From Corythucha ciliata (taxonomy: Eukaryota; Arthropoda; Insecta; Hemiptera; Tingidae): a stretch of 64,000 bases of DNA. Both the position numbers and the translations under genes were made by a program. This document shows, piece by piece, positions 9,798 to 40,303 of this stretch (its first letter is position 1; the number at the start of each line of letters is the position of its first letter). The stretch covers positions 41,416,164 to 41,480,163 of the forward strand of contig CM075941.1 in assembly GCA_038030265.1 (NCBI GenBank), given 5' to 3'. The notes beneath the pieces were generated by a model. It did not search any database. It was not told the DNA's origin and saw only the letters and a program-made list of their open reading frames with translations.

Positions 9798-10240
9798 GGC
9801 TCGAGTGATATAAATACCATTGATGCCAACCATAGTTATTTAACGGGGCTAAATAACGAACTTTTAGGGCTAAACAAAAAATCTTTTTTTTTTGTTTCTT
9901 TTTGTTTGTTTGTTTGTTCATTTTTGTTCTTATTGCACTTTAAAGTTATTTATTTTGTTTACTTTTTTAAAAATGTATTTATATCTCAACTATCCTGGGC
10001 TGAAGTGTTCTGGGAGGGATTCTGACCCCCAAAACCCTCCCCATTGGCACGACACTGCAGGCGTGGGTCTAGGGAGAGCACCTAGCCCCCTTATTCGTAT
10101 TCATAAATTCAGCAACTGGTAATTTCACGCCATGGACTGGTGATTGACTGCCGTGATTGAGCGTACTCATGAGCGGCCTACTGGCGTACTCATGGGGGGG
10201 CACCAAGTCCTAAGGGTCGCGCCCAGCAAAATGAGGTTAA
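9798..10240. other. No gene seen; poly-T stretch and SINE-tail-like segment
   Basis: A T-rich stretch (9880-9960) is followed by C-rich sequence with a CTGGGCTGAAGTGTTCTGGG motif. At 10,110-10,165 a segment (AACTGGTAATTTCACGCCAT) matches the downstream part of the SINE-like sequence at 59.93 kb. Nothing coding is supported. Confidence 0.4.
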
Positions 10241-10640
10241 TGCTCACTTTTAAAAACAATTTCGCAGGTTTTTACAGCTGAAAACCAAATTTCTCAGATT
10301 TCGCTCTCTAGAAAGCCAATTTCACGGGTTTTTGTTGCTGGAAACCCCATTAAATAATCAATTTTAAGGGCTTTTCGCACTTAAGAACCATAATATCCAT
10401 TCTTTGGTGCACTAAAACGACAATTTCGCGCGTTTCTGCTTGCCAAAGTATCATTTTAGTGGGCCTGGAACACTAAAATCCCAATTTCGTTGGGTTTCGG
10501 CTTGCTGAAAACGTAATTTCGTGGGTTTGCATTGAAATGATTTTGTATCACCTAATTATTTGGCTCTGTAAAAATTCCAATTTCGCGAGATTGGATTTTT
10601 CAAAAAGGCAAATTAAACATGTACGTGAACCTGGCAGAAC
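10240..10640. repeat. Degenerate tandem array, AATTTCGCGGGTTT family
   Basis: Loosely repeated 35-50 bp units carry AATTTCGCGGGTTTTT...GCTGAAAACC. Related arrays occur at 25.3-26.4, 33.29-33.42 and 35.5-35.6 kb. Confidence 0.6.
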
Positions 10641-10756
10641 ACATATTATCACGAAACGTGACGAAATTGGCGCCATTCGTTTGTTTACGTTTGTTTGGCT
10701 CAAATTTTCGTTTGTTCAGCTCTGCAATATACAATTTTATGACAAACAAAATGTGT

Positions 10757-10912
10757 GCCACCAATTTCACGCAGCGGCACACACGATCCTAGTATGCCGC
10801 CAATTTCACGCAGCGGCACACACGATCCTAGTATGCCGCCAATTTCACGCAGCGGCACACACGATCCTAGTATGCCGCCAATTTCACGCAGCGGCACACA
10901 CGAACCTAATCG
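10757..10912. repeat. 39-bp tandem repeat, four copies
   Basis: Four head-to-tail 39-bp units begin at 10,757, 10,796, 10,835 and 10,874. Copies 2 and 3 are identical; copies 1 and 4 differ at their outer ends. Each unit contains GCCGC...GCGGC arms that could form a small hairpin. A diverged fifth unit lies near 11,016. Flanks are rich in CGTTTGTTT motifs. The open frames here exist only because 39 is a multiple of three. Confidence 0.9.
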
Positions 10913-11129
10913 TTTGTTTATTGGCAAATTCAGACACAACGTCGTTTGTTTAGCCCAAATTCCCCGTTTGTTCAGCATCGCAAAACAGTTTGTTTAAATA
11001 AGATCAAAAATGTACGCCGCCAACTTCACGCAGTGGCAAACATGAACCCGCAATCGTTTGTTTTGAGGGCACATTCCGTAGCAACACCGTTTGTTTCTGG
11101 CCAAATTGTCGTATGTTTGGCCCCAACGA

Positions 11130-14100
11130 ACACTTAGGTCGTCATGACTAATGAGATTAGAAGGCCCAGCTCCGGGGGCTATGTGATTCCTTGATGAATG
11201 AGTACGGTGTGAAATGCTGTACGTTTAGTGGCATATTAGGCACAAGGCTGAAGGGCGGACAGTTTTTCAGCCTTCCCCCACCACGACCCCCAAACCATCC
11301 GATTCTTAGCGTTAATTATTCGGCTTTACCCTCCTTCGCCTTATTAAGAGTGTAAAAACAACAGAACGTGCTATAGTTAAAGGGCCAAAGCCCACAGTAA
11401 GTTCTAGGCCGAGTTCGTGGCTCAATTCTTCAAAATGACCCTTTTTTTGCTGAGGCTAGCCAATAATTCACTTCCATATATTGTTGGTTGACTATGTTTT
11501 CAGGCCTAGGACTAAAAGTTTTAAGGGTAAAATTTATGCGCCTGCGGCAGAGTTAGGCGAGCAACTCAATTTACTTGGGTCTGGCTGGAAAATACTGCGG
11601 GCGCGATTTTCTTTCGACAACACGTCCTCGGAAGGGGGAAAAATCCTAAAGAAAAAAATAATATAATAATAAGGAAGTCACGGTAAAGAGCCGAGTGGAG
11701 ATAATTCGTATTCCTTCCAACGTGTCCTTACTCCTTATGCATCGCGTTTTCTTCGAGTTTGTATGGTCGTCCTGGGTTGGGGGGAGGGGAACTCTCAAGC
11801 CTTTCTTCACGAACCATATTTATTTACGACAGAAGGGAAAGACCATAAACTGGATAGGAAGATCTCAAGCCGTACGCATAAAAGACAAAATACTTTTTTT
11901 TTGTCTTTTCTTTCATCTTTTATGCTCTCCCTTAAAAATTTTAAGTATAGTGGTTCCAACGTGGAAATTATTTAAATTTTTCAAAGGAAAAACGCAAGGT
12001 GGGAGGAAGGATTTGACGGCTTAGAAGTAGGATCAACACTCAGCATAAGAACAGAGAATATACCTAAGTCCACCCCTGCCACTATATCCCTTTAACCGTA
12101 CCATCAGTAATTGTGTCACACTCCGCGCAAAATTGCACGTGGTTGAAAAGGCCCTTGACGTCAACCCCCCCCCCCCACATCTTCAACCTCTCAGGGTGAG
12201 TTAATTAAAGCTTTTTAATTAACTCCGAAGTTTTCCTCAGGCCTACTTTCAGCCTGCTCAGAGACAACTCTGTTGGGTCGTCAAGGTGGATGAATTCAGT
12301 CGAGCCTTTCCGCGGAAAAGCGAGAAAAAAAAGTGGTGAGCAACAAGTTTTCATGATTACACCGTTGGCATCTAGTTAATTCGAACTGAATTTATTAGAT
12401 TTTCCACCCGTCCTTTTCATTCAGAGCACCCGCTAGAAACTGTTTGAAATCACGGGCGAGCCAAAAAGGAAATTTACATCTAATTGACTACACCGGGGAA
12501 ACGCTGTGCGCCTGAGAGGAGGGGAGGGGCTTATACTCATGCCGCTTAATTAAGTTTTCTCCGCGGTGTAACGGTCATCCCCCCCACCCAACCCATGGAC
12601 TCTGTGGACCACACCAGAGCGCATTAACTCAAAGCTTCGCTTTGATCGGAAATCGCATCAGACTCATGAAACCACGGATTGCAATCGGTGACGGCGGGTA
12701 TGGGTATAAAAGGATCGCTGAGAGGAATGATTAAATTAGGGGGAAAAATCTATTGGCGTTGTTCCATTACGGACTTGAAAGAAAGTTTAAAACAATTATT
12801 TTCCCCGGCCAGAACGTTCCTAATAAAGGGACAAAAAATTAGCGTTTCACAATATCGATCGTTTTGGCCGATTTTGACGCGGGTCAGCGAGGTCCGGCCT
12901 CTTGGAGGAACCCCCCTCCACAACCATTGACTTAACGCTGCCGGTATTTTCCTTACCATCTTATTTGGTATTTTTCTTGTCAACTTTTAATTTCACACCC
13001 CCCCCCCATGAAAAGTTTTCGGCAAAAACTCCTAGAATTTTGTACAATACAGCCTTTACAGGACAGTTCCTCCACTTCCTCTCTAAAGCTTCAAGTCTAC
13101 GTTCCTCGTTTCGTCGGCGGAAACCAAAATTTGCCGGGACTGGCATTTTTTTCTCTCGTTTATAATTCAAAGGAACGGAAAGACTTTAAAAAAGTATTCC
13201 CCTTCAGGAAGACTTTTATTTTCTTCGAAATAATAATAATTATAAGCGCTTTGAAGCCTTATTTCAAAGAGGGAGGAACTCCTGTTGAAAATCGTTGGAG
13301 CGAGCGAAAGTAAAAGAACCAATTAAAGTCGAATTTTTAAAAGCTGAAGTACAGATCCTTTGCCCACCCACACCTGTGCCCAGAACTTAAAACTTCCGGT
13401 ATATATTATCGCGCTAATTATTATAAATTATCGAAGTTTCACAATCGTATCTTTCCTCTATAAAACAAAATTGTTTTAATCTTCATCAAAAGGTTTTTAT
13501 TGGTTTTCCCCGTTGCAAAGATACAGACACAATGAATGGTGCCCCATGCCCCTGGAATAAAGCGAAAAATTCTATCGAAGAATAAAAAGTAAAGGAACCT
13601 TTTCCCCTGATACTAATGAAAAGTGGTGAAAGTCCCCCACCCCACCACCATGACCCTACAACCCTTTGGCTTTATTTACTCCCCCCCTCCCCACCAAAAC
13701 ACACATACAGCATCCTTAAAACCGACAGGAAGCCTCTCATTAATCAGACTACAGTAAACACTGAAAATGAGGGGTGGGGAAACAACGCTTCGTTTGGTCT
13801 ACGAATACCTTCGCAACCATTTGAGATCGAACTCATAAAAATTGGTCTCAGCGCGTATTGAGCGATTTCGCCAATTTTGTTCAGGTCGTCCGATTGACTC
13901 AAACTTGTAGATTTTCTCGGTATGGGTCGCGAAAAGTAATTTCATTAATTAAATCTTGAATTTACCCAAAGAATAATAGTGATGGTTTATTCAGATAGCC
14001 CCACCTCCTTCTCGTTTTATCTCGAGAAGCTGGGGAAGGATATAATTAGCGTTTCAACCCCAAAGTGCGCAGCCACAATACACCCCCTACACACACCCTG

Positions 14101-15000
14101 CTTAAAGGTTTCTTCAAATGCCCAAGAAAAGGCCCAGGGCGTACTCTTTCAGCGGCCGGCAAACCTCCATACAATTAATGATGGAAGGCCGGGTTGGTAC
14201 AGGCGAGAGCTGGCTTCGAGGGATCGCCCCACCCCCCTTAATTACCCACGATACCCTCATAAACAAATATAAAGTGCTAATAATTCGGATTACTTGATAT
14301 CCTCAGTTTTATCACGCTTCCCTTAATCTTTAGGAATACAAAAACAAAAACCTACCCCACGAGGTAGCCTTAACTCTCTTCTGAAGTATTCCTCGAAGTA
14401 TTTTCGCGCTGGTCCCATTGAGTTGAGCGCCCAGTTGAGCCGTACTCCATTGTGATGACGCCTTCGCTCCTATTGGAACTTGCTCTTCTTCTTCCACGCT
14501 CACCTCCTCAAATCACAGGGGCACGACTTTCTCGCTCCATAGTATCCTGGAAAAATGAACATTTAGCAAGTGTGTCGCTGTACCAAGCCGATCTACCGTC
14601 CCGACTTACCATTTCCGGCTCGTCCCACCGTACGACAACGAAAAGAGAACAATCTCACCGCCCCGCTTGCTGAGCATATCCTCAGTCCTCGTCAGTCGCC
14701 CCTCTCGGTTGACTTTGCCGTTTTGAACAGGCAAAGCTCCATCAGGCTCCCACCAGGTCCACTTCGGACAACTCCGGCCTGAAAAACGCCAGATTAGTTA
14801 ATACTTTCCTTAGCCGTTCCTCCTCCGAGCACCGGCCGAGGCCAAATATGCCAACGCCCCTTCAGCTATTCAAGCTCAATTCGTTCTCGGGAAAAAAGGA
14901 AGGCCTGGTTAACGGAATTTCGCACCAATCACCCTAATCATTACGATGAAAATTAAATACAGACCCCCCCTCCCATCAGATTTCGACTATGTGTTCCATA
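11130..15000. other. Long interval with no supported gene
   Basis: Only short, low-complexity open frames are present on either strand, with no family resemblance and no credible chains of splice sites. The interval has AT-rich stretches, several poly-C tracts (12,163; 13,003; 13,680) and a TATAAAAGG at about 12,704 of unknown meaning. Confidence 0.5.
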
Positions 15001-15574
15001 AATTGCTAATTTTGTGACAGAAAACTGGCGATGAATTTCGCTACTAGAAAAATCCTTTCGCGGAATTGAATCTTCCAGGAATCGTGGATTCGACTCGAAC
15101 ACAAATCATATTGAGTGGGCGACTGCCCCATCGTTGTCCTCCCCTCCTGGTTATGAAAAACCGCTAATTCGAGATAATTCTCTGTGCAACTTCCAGACCA
15201 AGCGCTTTTTCGGGGCTAAAATTGAGAAAAATGTCTAATTCATGGCGTAAAACAATACTTTGCGGCTAGAAAATGGAGGAAAAGCTGTAAATTCACTGAT
15301 AAAGTTGGGAAAAAGCAGTGATTCGTGGCTAAAATCACGAAAACACCAATTCGCCCAAGATTTCCGCCCCAGGGCCCAATGGTGTAGGCTCACCGCGCTG
15401 CATACGGTCTTGTTCTGTCTTCCTTCCCCACATCACTGAGGGGCCACTACCGGTTTTTTCCTGGGCGCCGTGTTCAGACCCAACGGATGACAGAGACTAT
15501 TTTGGGGGTTGTTCGCGATATACCCTGAACCCGCTGTGCTTTTTCGCAAGATTCACACCCGTACTACGCCCGTA

Positions 15575-15762
15575 AACGCTCGTTTGCGTTTAGGTGCGGT
15601 TTGTCATACGCACAACACCAGAAACTCCCGCACGAAACTGATCGAACAGAAGAGTGTCACACATGCTCGCCGCGATTTAGTGGGCAATAGCAGGATTCGA
15701 ACCCAGGCCCGCTTGATGGCCAAGTGCGCATTGTATCCACTACCCCATCGAGGCGGACGACG
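15575..15762 (-). repeat. tRNA-derived SINE-like copy A (minus)
   Basis: On the minus strand this begins GCCTCGATGGGGTAGTGG (A-box-like) and has a perfect B box, GGTTCGAATCC. A body follows with GCGGCGAGC, TGTGACAC and TTCGTGCGGGAG blocks. The anticodon arm does not form a standard 5-bp stem, so this is a tRNA-like head, not a tRNA gene. Confidence 0.7.
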
Positions 15763-15862
15763 GCCACGGTGTCCAAGCCATGGCTGGCACTCTCATAACA
15801 TTTTAAATAGCCCAAAACTTGGACTTTTTTTTGTAAATCCTCCAACTAAGATTTCAAGCCCG

Positions 15863-16030
15863 CCTCGTTGGTGTAATGGATACAATACTCGCTTCGCAAC
15901 TCAGCGGGCCTGGGTTCGATTCCAGCTATATTGCCCATTTCACTATCCGAACATACGAATATTTCACTATAAGGCTGCGGCGAGCTGTGACACGGCTCAC
16001 TCGGCTTCGTGTGGGCGTTTCGTGGGAGCT
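15863..16030 (+). repeat. tRNA-derived SINE-like copy B (plus)
   Basis: It starts GCCTCGTTGGTGTAATGG, has B box GGTTCGATTCC, and ends in the same body blocks as copy A (GCGGCGAGC, TGTGACAC, TTCGTGTGGGCG). It points away from copy A, with about 100 bp between the two heads. Confidence 0.7.
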
Positions 16031-17299
16031 AATTCACAACAAAAATTGATAAAAACGCCAATTCACCGCTAAACTTCAGAAAAAAACACATCCGCGGATA
16101 CAGAAAACACCAAAGCACGGCTTCTGAAAGTAACTTTGGAACTAAAATGGTGAAAAAGCGTTAGTTGATGGCACAGATGGAAAAGAAAAAGAAGCTAATT
16201 CACTGTTGAAATCGAGAAAAACATTACTTCGCTGTCGAAATTGGGAAGAAAGTGATAATCGGCGGCAAAAACAGATAACAACGCTGATTCGTGGCTTAAG
16301 TTGACAAATAGGGCCAATTTGCGGATAAGGAGTACGTACAGTAAAAGCGATAATTTGCGGTTAAAATTAAGAAATTATTCGTGGCTAAAATTAAATTCGC
16401 GGCTAGAATTAATAAATTATTCGCGGCTAAAATTTAAATAAGCTAATCACCGATTTTTCCACATTTTAGTCGTGAATTCGAGCTTTTCTTGAATTTTATC
16501 CACGTAGTTTAGCCACGAATAAGTTACCTTGAGAAACCACGAAATGATGTTTTCTTCTTTTTAACCGCAATTTAGGGCTTCTTCTCAAATTTGCCGGGAA
16601 TGGGCGATTTTTCTCAATTTTATAGCGACTTATTGACGTGAATTAGTGTTTTCCTGATTTTTTAGCCACGGATTAGTGATTTTTTCAACTTTTAGCAATC
16701 AATTAGCGCTTTTTCTCACTTGATCTCACGAGGCCGCGAATTTTAGCGGCGAATTAGCGTTTTTCCAACACTTTATCCGTAGAACTAGCGCTTTGCCTCA
16801 ATTTCATTAATTGGTGAATTATTTATTTTTCTCCAATTTAGCCACGAATCATTGACGTTTTCGTAATTTTAGCAACGAATTACTGATTTTTCTCAACTTC
16901 ATCCCTGAATTCAGCTGTTTTCCTCGATTTTAGCCGCGATTTTCAGCGCTTTTTCTCACTGATATCCGTGAATTAAAAGTTTTTCTGAATTTCAGCCGTG
17001 AATTAGCCATTTTCTCAAGTTAGCCCCGAATTAGCGTTGTTTTCAATTTTTGTTCTGGAAGTTGCATCTAGAAACCTTGAATTAGCGTTTTTTCACAATT
17101 TTGGCCATGAATATATATTAGCACTTTCCAGCATTTTAGCCACGCATACTTGTCCCAATAGAACAGCACATTATTTCGCATTCTCTCAGTTTTAGCCGCC
17201 TAAAAGAGCTTCCAGACTATGGGGATTCAGCGCATTTTTGCTCTATTTTAGCTGCGAAATTGCCTCCAGAAGACAATTCCAGCTTTTTCCCCCTCATTT

Positions 17300-20154
17300 T
17301 GCTACATGCGCTCCTTAGGATCAGGCGCCCTAGGCGATCCCCCTTGTTGCCAGCGCTGGTTACAAGTGGGGACCTCTTCCACCTTGCGAGTTTCAAGGCG
17401 TGAAAGCCCGTTAAAAACGTTAACTAACAGCTTTATTCTTTTTTGTTAATCAGTTATCACCTTTTCGGTTCTCCCTTCCATCTTCTGTTCTGTCAACCTT
17501 ATCTTCCTCTTTTTAATTGTCCTTTTTCCATGACATTTATCACGTTCTCGATCATGAACCACCCACCCGCTAGAGAAGTGTAGCGGCTGCTACACCTAAG
17601 GATATAGTGTCGGCGCTACTATGGCGCCAAATGTCTAAGGCCGGAAATTAACAGCCATCAGTGCGCCCCCACCCCCCCTCTAAGTGAACGAAAATGAGCG
17701 TTTTTCGTCGAACACTAGGCCTATTCCGATGTTTTCTGTGTACTCACTCCGCCCGACGTGATAACTTAGTGTCACTCCAGATTGATTGTGCGTACCTAAC
17801 TTTTTTTGGAGGGAGTAGAAAGGGCAAGAGAAAGCACCAGTAGTGTAAATGGAAAGAAGGTAAAATTTCATTATCCGCAAAGATCATTTTTTGGAGGTTT
17901 CCGCGAGAAAATAAAATCGATTGCGAAGAAACTCAAATAGGGTATCCGGCAACGTATCAAAATGATGAATAAAGCAAAAACACAACGGTGTGAGGGGGGG
18001 GGGAGATAGGAACGATTCTCTTTACTTCCAATAATGCGTTCGCCGAGCTCCAAGCCCTTTATAACACGAGATTGTTTGCCGAGCTTATTTTTGAAACAAC
18101 CCAGTTTTTTCCCCCTTTTTTGTGTGTGCCTACATCGGAAGAGATAATTTCGTATATTTTTCAATTTCAGTTTTCCGTGTATATCCAGTTAGATTAAATG
18201 GGATCAGTTGGAGCAAAGATAGAAGGACGAACGTATGGCGTTAAAGGAGCGCGGTGAGTGGCTGTCGGGGTGGGGTTACGGCGAGCGAATATCAACCAAT
18301 TGCCGCCGGAATATTAAGCACACACGCGAAAGAAGTAAATTGTCCATGACCTTTGCCCTTTCAACTCCGCAACAACGTATTCACTTCAAAACCGCAGATT
18401 TGTCCCCCCCCCCCCTCGTGGATTTGTTTTTTACACAGTCTCTTATGTCACGGCTGCCTCTTTGACGACGACGAGTACAAATAATCACTTTTTAAAAGCA
18501 ATTTTTCCCTTCAAAGAAAAATAATTAATCACGAGAGGGCTCCCTTCGTCGAGCTCCACAATCCCTGTCAGCCTTCGGGAAAGATTGAACCTTTATATAC
18601 GCTCAAGTTGAGCAACTGTACGTTCATTTCCCCCGTCGTCCCTAAAAAATTGTTCGAAGGGGTGCAACTTTAAAGAACGCAAACAATAAAAAACAAAGAT
18701 AAATTGAGTTCTTCTTTTTTGTTTTCTCCGGGGGGGGGGGGATCGGGCAGAAGGGATCGATGAGACGGCGATGGAAGGGTGAGGCATGGTGGTTGTTTAC
18801 TTAATAAAACTAGAAGGATGAGGGCACCTTCTTAAAGAAACGAAAAGTTAGGTTTGCACGCGTGTTCAATAAAAGATGGACTCGCTGTATGGACTCAGGG
18901 TATGGAAGTGTGTGGGGGGGGGGAGGAAGTTACAACAATCACATAGACGAATAAAGCCTTTCATACAGCTCTAAGATCCTTAGCTATATCGCAGTTGTTC
19001 TGATTCGAAGGGAGGGAGGAGTTTTCCGAGGGTACCCAGAAATCAGAGTTTAATATTGTTCTTGTCGTCAAACCTAACGTATTACTAAAGGCGAAAAAAT
19101 AACAGTAACCAAAAACTTTTTTTTCAAGGAAAACCAGCTCTCCGTCATGATGTCATTTCCTTTTCAAGTTTCTTCCCATTATATTCCACCCCCTCGACTT
19201 TCTAAAAACTTTCCCAGTGTTTTATCGTTCAAAGAAGAAAAACTTGGGAACTTGAAACGTTATTAAAGCTTATTAAAAATTACGCGAAAATTAAACGACG
19301 AAGATGGGGCGCGCGATATTTAATTGTTCGCCCAAGCATTAAAGGGTGACTTGGGAAAAAGTTCGACGACGCAGCACCGCGTCGGTTTTTGACGAGTAGC
19401 TTTTCTTCGGTCGCAAAAAAAAGGGGTTCTGCGTTTGATGCTCTAGAAATTGTTGAAATATTTTGTAAGGGTTTTTAGCGTTAGGCACGCCTGATGTAAA
19501 GCTCTTAAATCACTTGAGAATTGGATGGCTGTCAGAGCCATCCTATATTAGGTCTTACTAGCTCTCCCCTTAATACCACGGTTCTCGAATACAGAACTGT
19601 CGTGGGGGAGGGGTGGGGGAGTTTAAATTAAATCTATCGTCCTTGGGAAACTGGAAAATACTCTGTGAGGGGGGACAAAGAGGTGAAGGAGTATAAGATT
19701 GTAGCGGACGGAAAACCCTTTTGTTACGGCGGTTGTGATACGTATAAGGACGGTGTTGGTTGGTGAGCTTGTGAGAACAGACGGGGGGGGGGGTCACAGG
19801 ATGTCTTTCCTACAGTCACTGATGTCACGGAAGGAGAAGAAGGCAAGGACGACGTCGAAAAAACGAAAAAAAATAAACGGGGGGATGACGCGGCGAAGGG
19901 GTAGAGCTGAAGAGATCGGCATTCGGCCTCAGTGGTTGCCTGGTTGGTTGAGCGGCGTGGTGGAGAGAAGAGCGAGGAGGACTCCTCTCCAAAATAAGGA
20001 CCTACGCCACCCTCGCTCCCCACGCTCTCGTGCGTGGTGTGTGCGCCGCCCGCCCCGCCACCCCTCCAACAACTCACGGTTTGATATCAAACGCGCGAAC
20101 CCCCCGGATCAAAATTGTCCTTCGTCGACGCTGGACGGTCGGAGGAGTCGAGCG
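17300..20154. other. Upstream region of the potassium channel gene; no other gene seen
   Basis: No convincing coding exon is found. The stretch contains poly-G tracts (18,000; 18,731; 18,912; 19,791) and a TTTATATACG at 18,592. A frame without stops runs from 19,735 into the first channel exon and is best read as 5' leader. The promoter of the 1a transcript should lie here, but no element is certain. Confidence 0.45.
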
Positions 20155-38511
<18,357 letters not shown>

Positions 38512-38881
38512 AAACGAGGAAACTATTTTTGTTTTTATTTGGAAGAAGAAGAAGAAAAAAATAACAGGGCTGATGTAACCAAAGTCCGATAAAATCCTTT
38601 AGATCTTCCTCTCTAAGAAAAATTGAGAAACTGCGGAACGCGCATCGTTCCTTCCTTGTTGAAATATTGTAACATTTTATGGATTTTACGATTTTTTAAC
38701 CCAAAAAAACGTAGTTGGTTGACTTTAAAGGGAGAAGCTGAAGTTAAAACATGTTCTTCCGTTGCTTTCTTTGGAAACAAAAAACAGGAGTTTGTTAATT
38801 AAGTTAGACAAGCAATTGGGAAGTCTGTGAAGTCGGTATGAAACAACAGACGGCTGGTGCGAGAAAAAAATGATGTACCTT

Positions 38882-38887
38882 AATAAA
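38882..38887 (+). terminator. Candidate polyadenylation signal of the channel gene
   Basis: AATAAA lies about 370 bp after the stop at 38,511. A second AATAAA is near 38,979. Which one is used cannot be told. Confidence 0.4.
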
Positions 38888-40303
38888 TGCGGACGGATAT
38901 GGGAAACAAAAATTCGTTATCGATATTTAAAAATTTACGTATCGTAATATTTTTAATTTATTGCAGTGAATAATTTTTTAATAAATTATTTTTTTATTGT
39001 TATGTTTCAGCTCCTTCGTGAATTTTTTATCGGGGCGTCTCCTCCTCGATCATTTAACCAAATGGGTCAAAAAATAGCTTTAGGCACACAGTGTATCTCC
39101 AAGGCAGCCTACTTATAGATCCACGAGGGTCGCCCCCGGCGAAAACACAACCATTCGCCCCCTAAAACTAATGATTCGTTTCCTAGAAATAGTCAAACTG
39201 ACTAACCACGCCCTAGAAATGACCGTACTCACAATTTGCGTTCTAAAACTGGTTCTATCCGGCCGCTTTGAACAGTGTCCAAGGGACTTATGAACCATGT
39301 CCATCTCAAATCGAAACACTGGGGGAAAAAAGTCAGTCTAAAATTCGCCGGGTTATAACCCTTGAGCCATTTCTAGCAAAAATGATCAACATTTAAAAAT
39401 GAACAAAACCGCATTTATTGAGGTTTCTTGACACGGGGAATCCGAACGGAACGGATTTCCGATCATACGAGCCGTTGAAGGCGTTCTCACTATGGTTCAC
39501 CGTTTTGGGCCACTTATTGCACACTTTAGCATAAAGAGCCGCACAAATTTTCCCGCTAACGGTGAAATCTACAGGTCTGAATTACAGCAAAGCAACGAAC
39601 CACAAAACGCTCTAACCACAAAAGCCTCCAACCACAGCAGTGCTCCACCGCAAAGAACGTTCAACCACAGCAAAGCTCTAACCTTAGAGAGCTCTAGCCC
39701 CTCTATAAAGCCCTAAACTTGACAAAAATAGTCTTAGGGCCGTATTCAGAAACCCACCCACGAAGCCTTTACTTGAGGAGTTGAAAAAAGTGATGGTTCA
39801 TAAAAATGTGTCATCTGTTTTGAAGCGATTAAAGGACAAGGTAAATAGACTTACAGAGGTATGCTCGTAACTAAGGAAATTTTTGTCAAAATTGACGTCA
39901 CGGGAGTAAAAAAAATAATGAGGGACCAAACTTCACATACGAAGCTTCACGGTTCCACCCTTGGAATTTCTTTGTAGATGAAGCAAAAAATAAATGAAAA
40001 GCCAAAATAAATGCCTGGAATTTTTTTTAAAAGCGATATAATTTGGCAGAGTTGTTCCTTAGACCTTATGCATCGTTTTAAGGCCTTGTTAATTGACATG
40101 TACCACGTGAAGCCCCGTGTATTCAGTACAGACAGCACTCGGCGCAGTGACGGCCGAGTTTAATTATGTGAATCAGTGAGAAACGCCCAGTAAACTTCAT
40201 GAGGGAGGAAGGAAGGGCTTTCCTGCTGCACGGGACAATCACGCTCACGAGCATTTCTCAGATAGGTTGGACAATAAAGCTGAAGTTTAAGTGTTCCCTG
40301 TCA
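38888..40303. other. Intergenic; includes a short degenerate array
   Basis: At 39,590-39,715 there are loose units of AACCACAAAxGCTCTAACC, the family seen again at 47.2 and 47.7 kb. No gene is supported. Confidence 0.5.

Larger units (their letters stand above)
15000..17300. repeat. Degenerate tandem arrays that switch strand near 16.44 kb
   Basis: From 15.0 to about 16.44 kb the units read GCTAATTCGCGGCTAAAATTGAGAAAAA-like on the plus strand. From about 16.45 to 17.25 kb the same unit appears as its complement (TTTTAGCCGCGAATTAGCG, then TTTTTCTCAATT). The unit is about 30-40 bp and strongly diverged. The SINE pair at 15.58-16.03 kb lies within the first half. Confidence 0.75.

Noticed and set aside
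10757..10912. Regular short repeats suggesting a CRISPR array
   Set aside because: The 39-bp units are contiguous without spacers, and the DNA is eukaryotic, so this is a minisatellite.
10537..10997. Open frames with repeated peptide (MPPISRSGTHDPS)
   Set aside because: The repeat length is a multiple of three, so several frames stay open on both strands; no start context or homology supports coding.
15681..15940. Two possible tRNA genes
   Set aside because: B boxes are perfect, but the anticodon arms do not pair properly, and both heads continue into a shared SINE-like body.
19735..20154. Long N-terminal extension of the channel
   Set aside because: The frame is open for 140 codons but arginine-rich and low-complexity, while TWIK channels have short N-termini. 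Retained as 5' leader.
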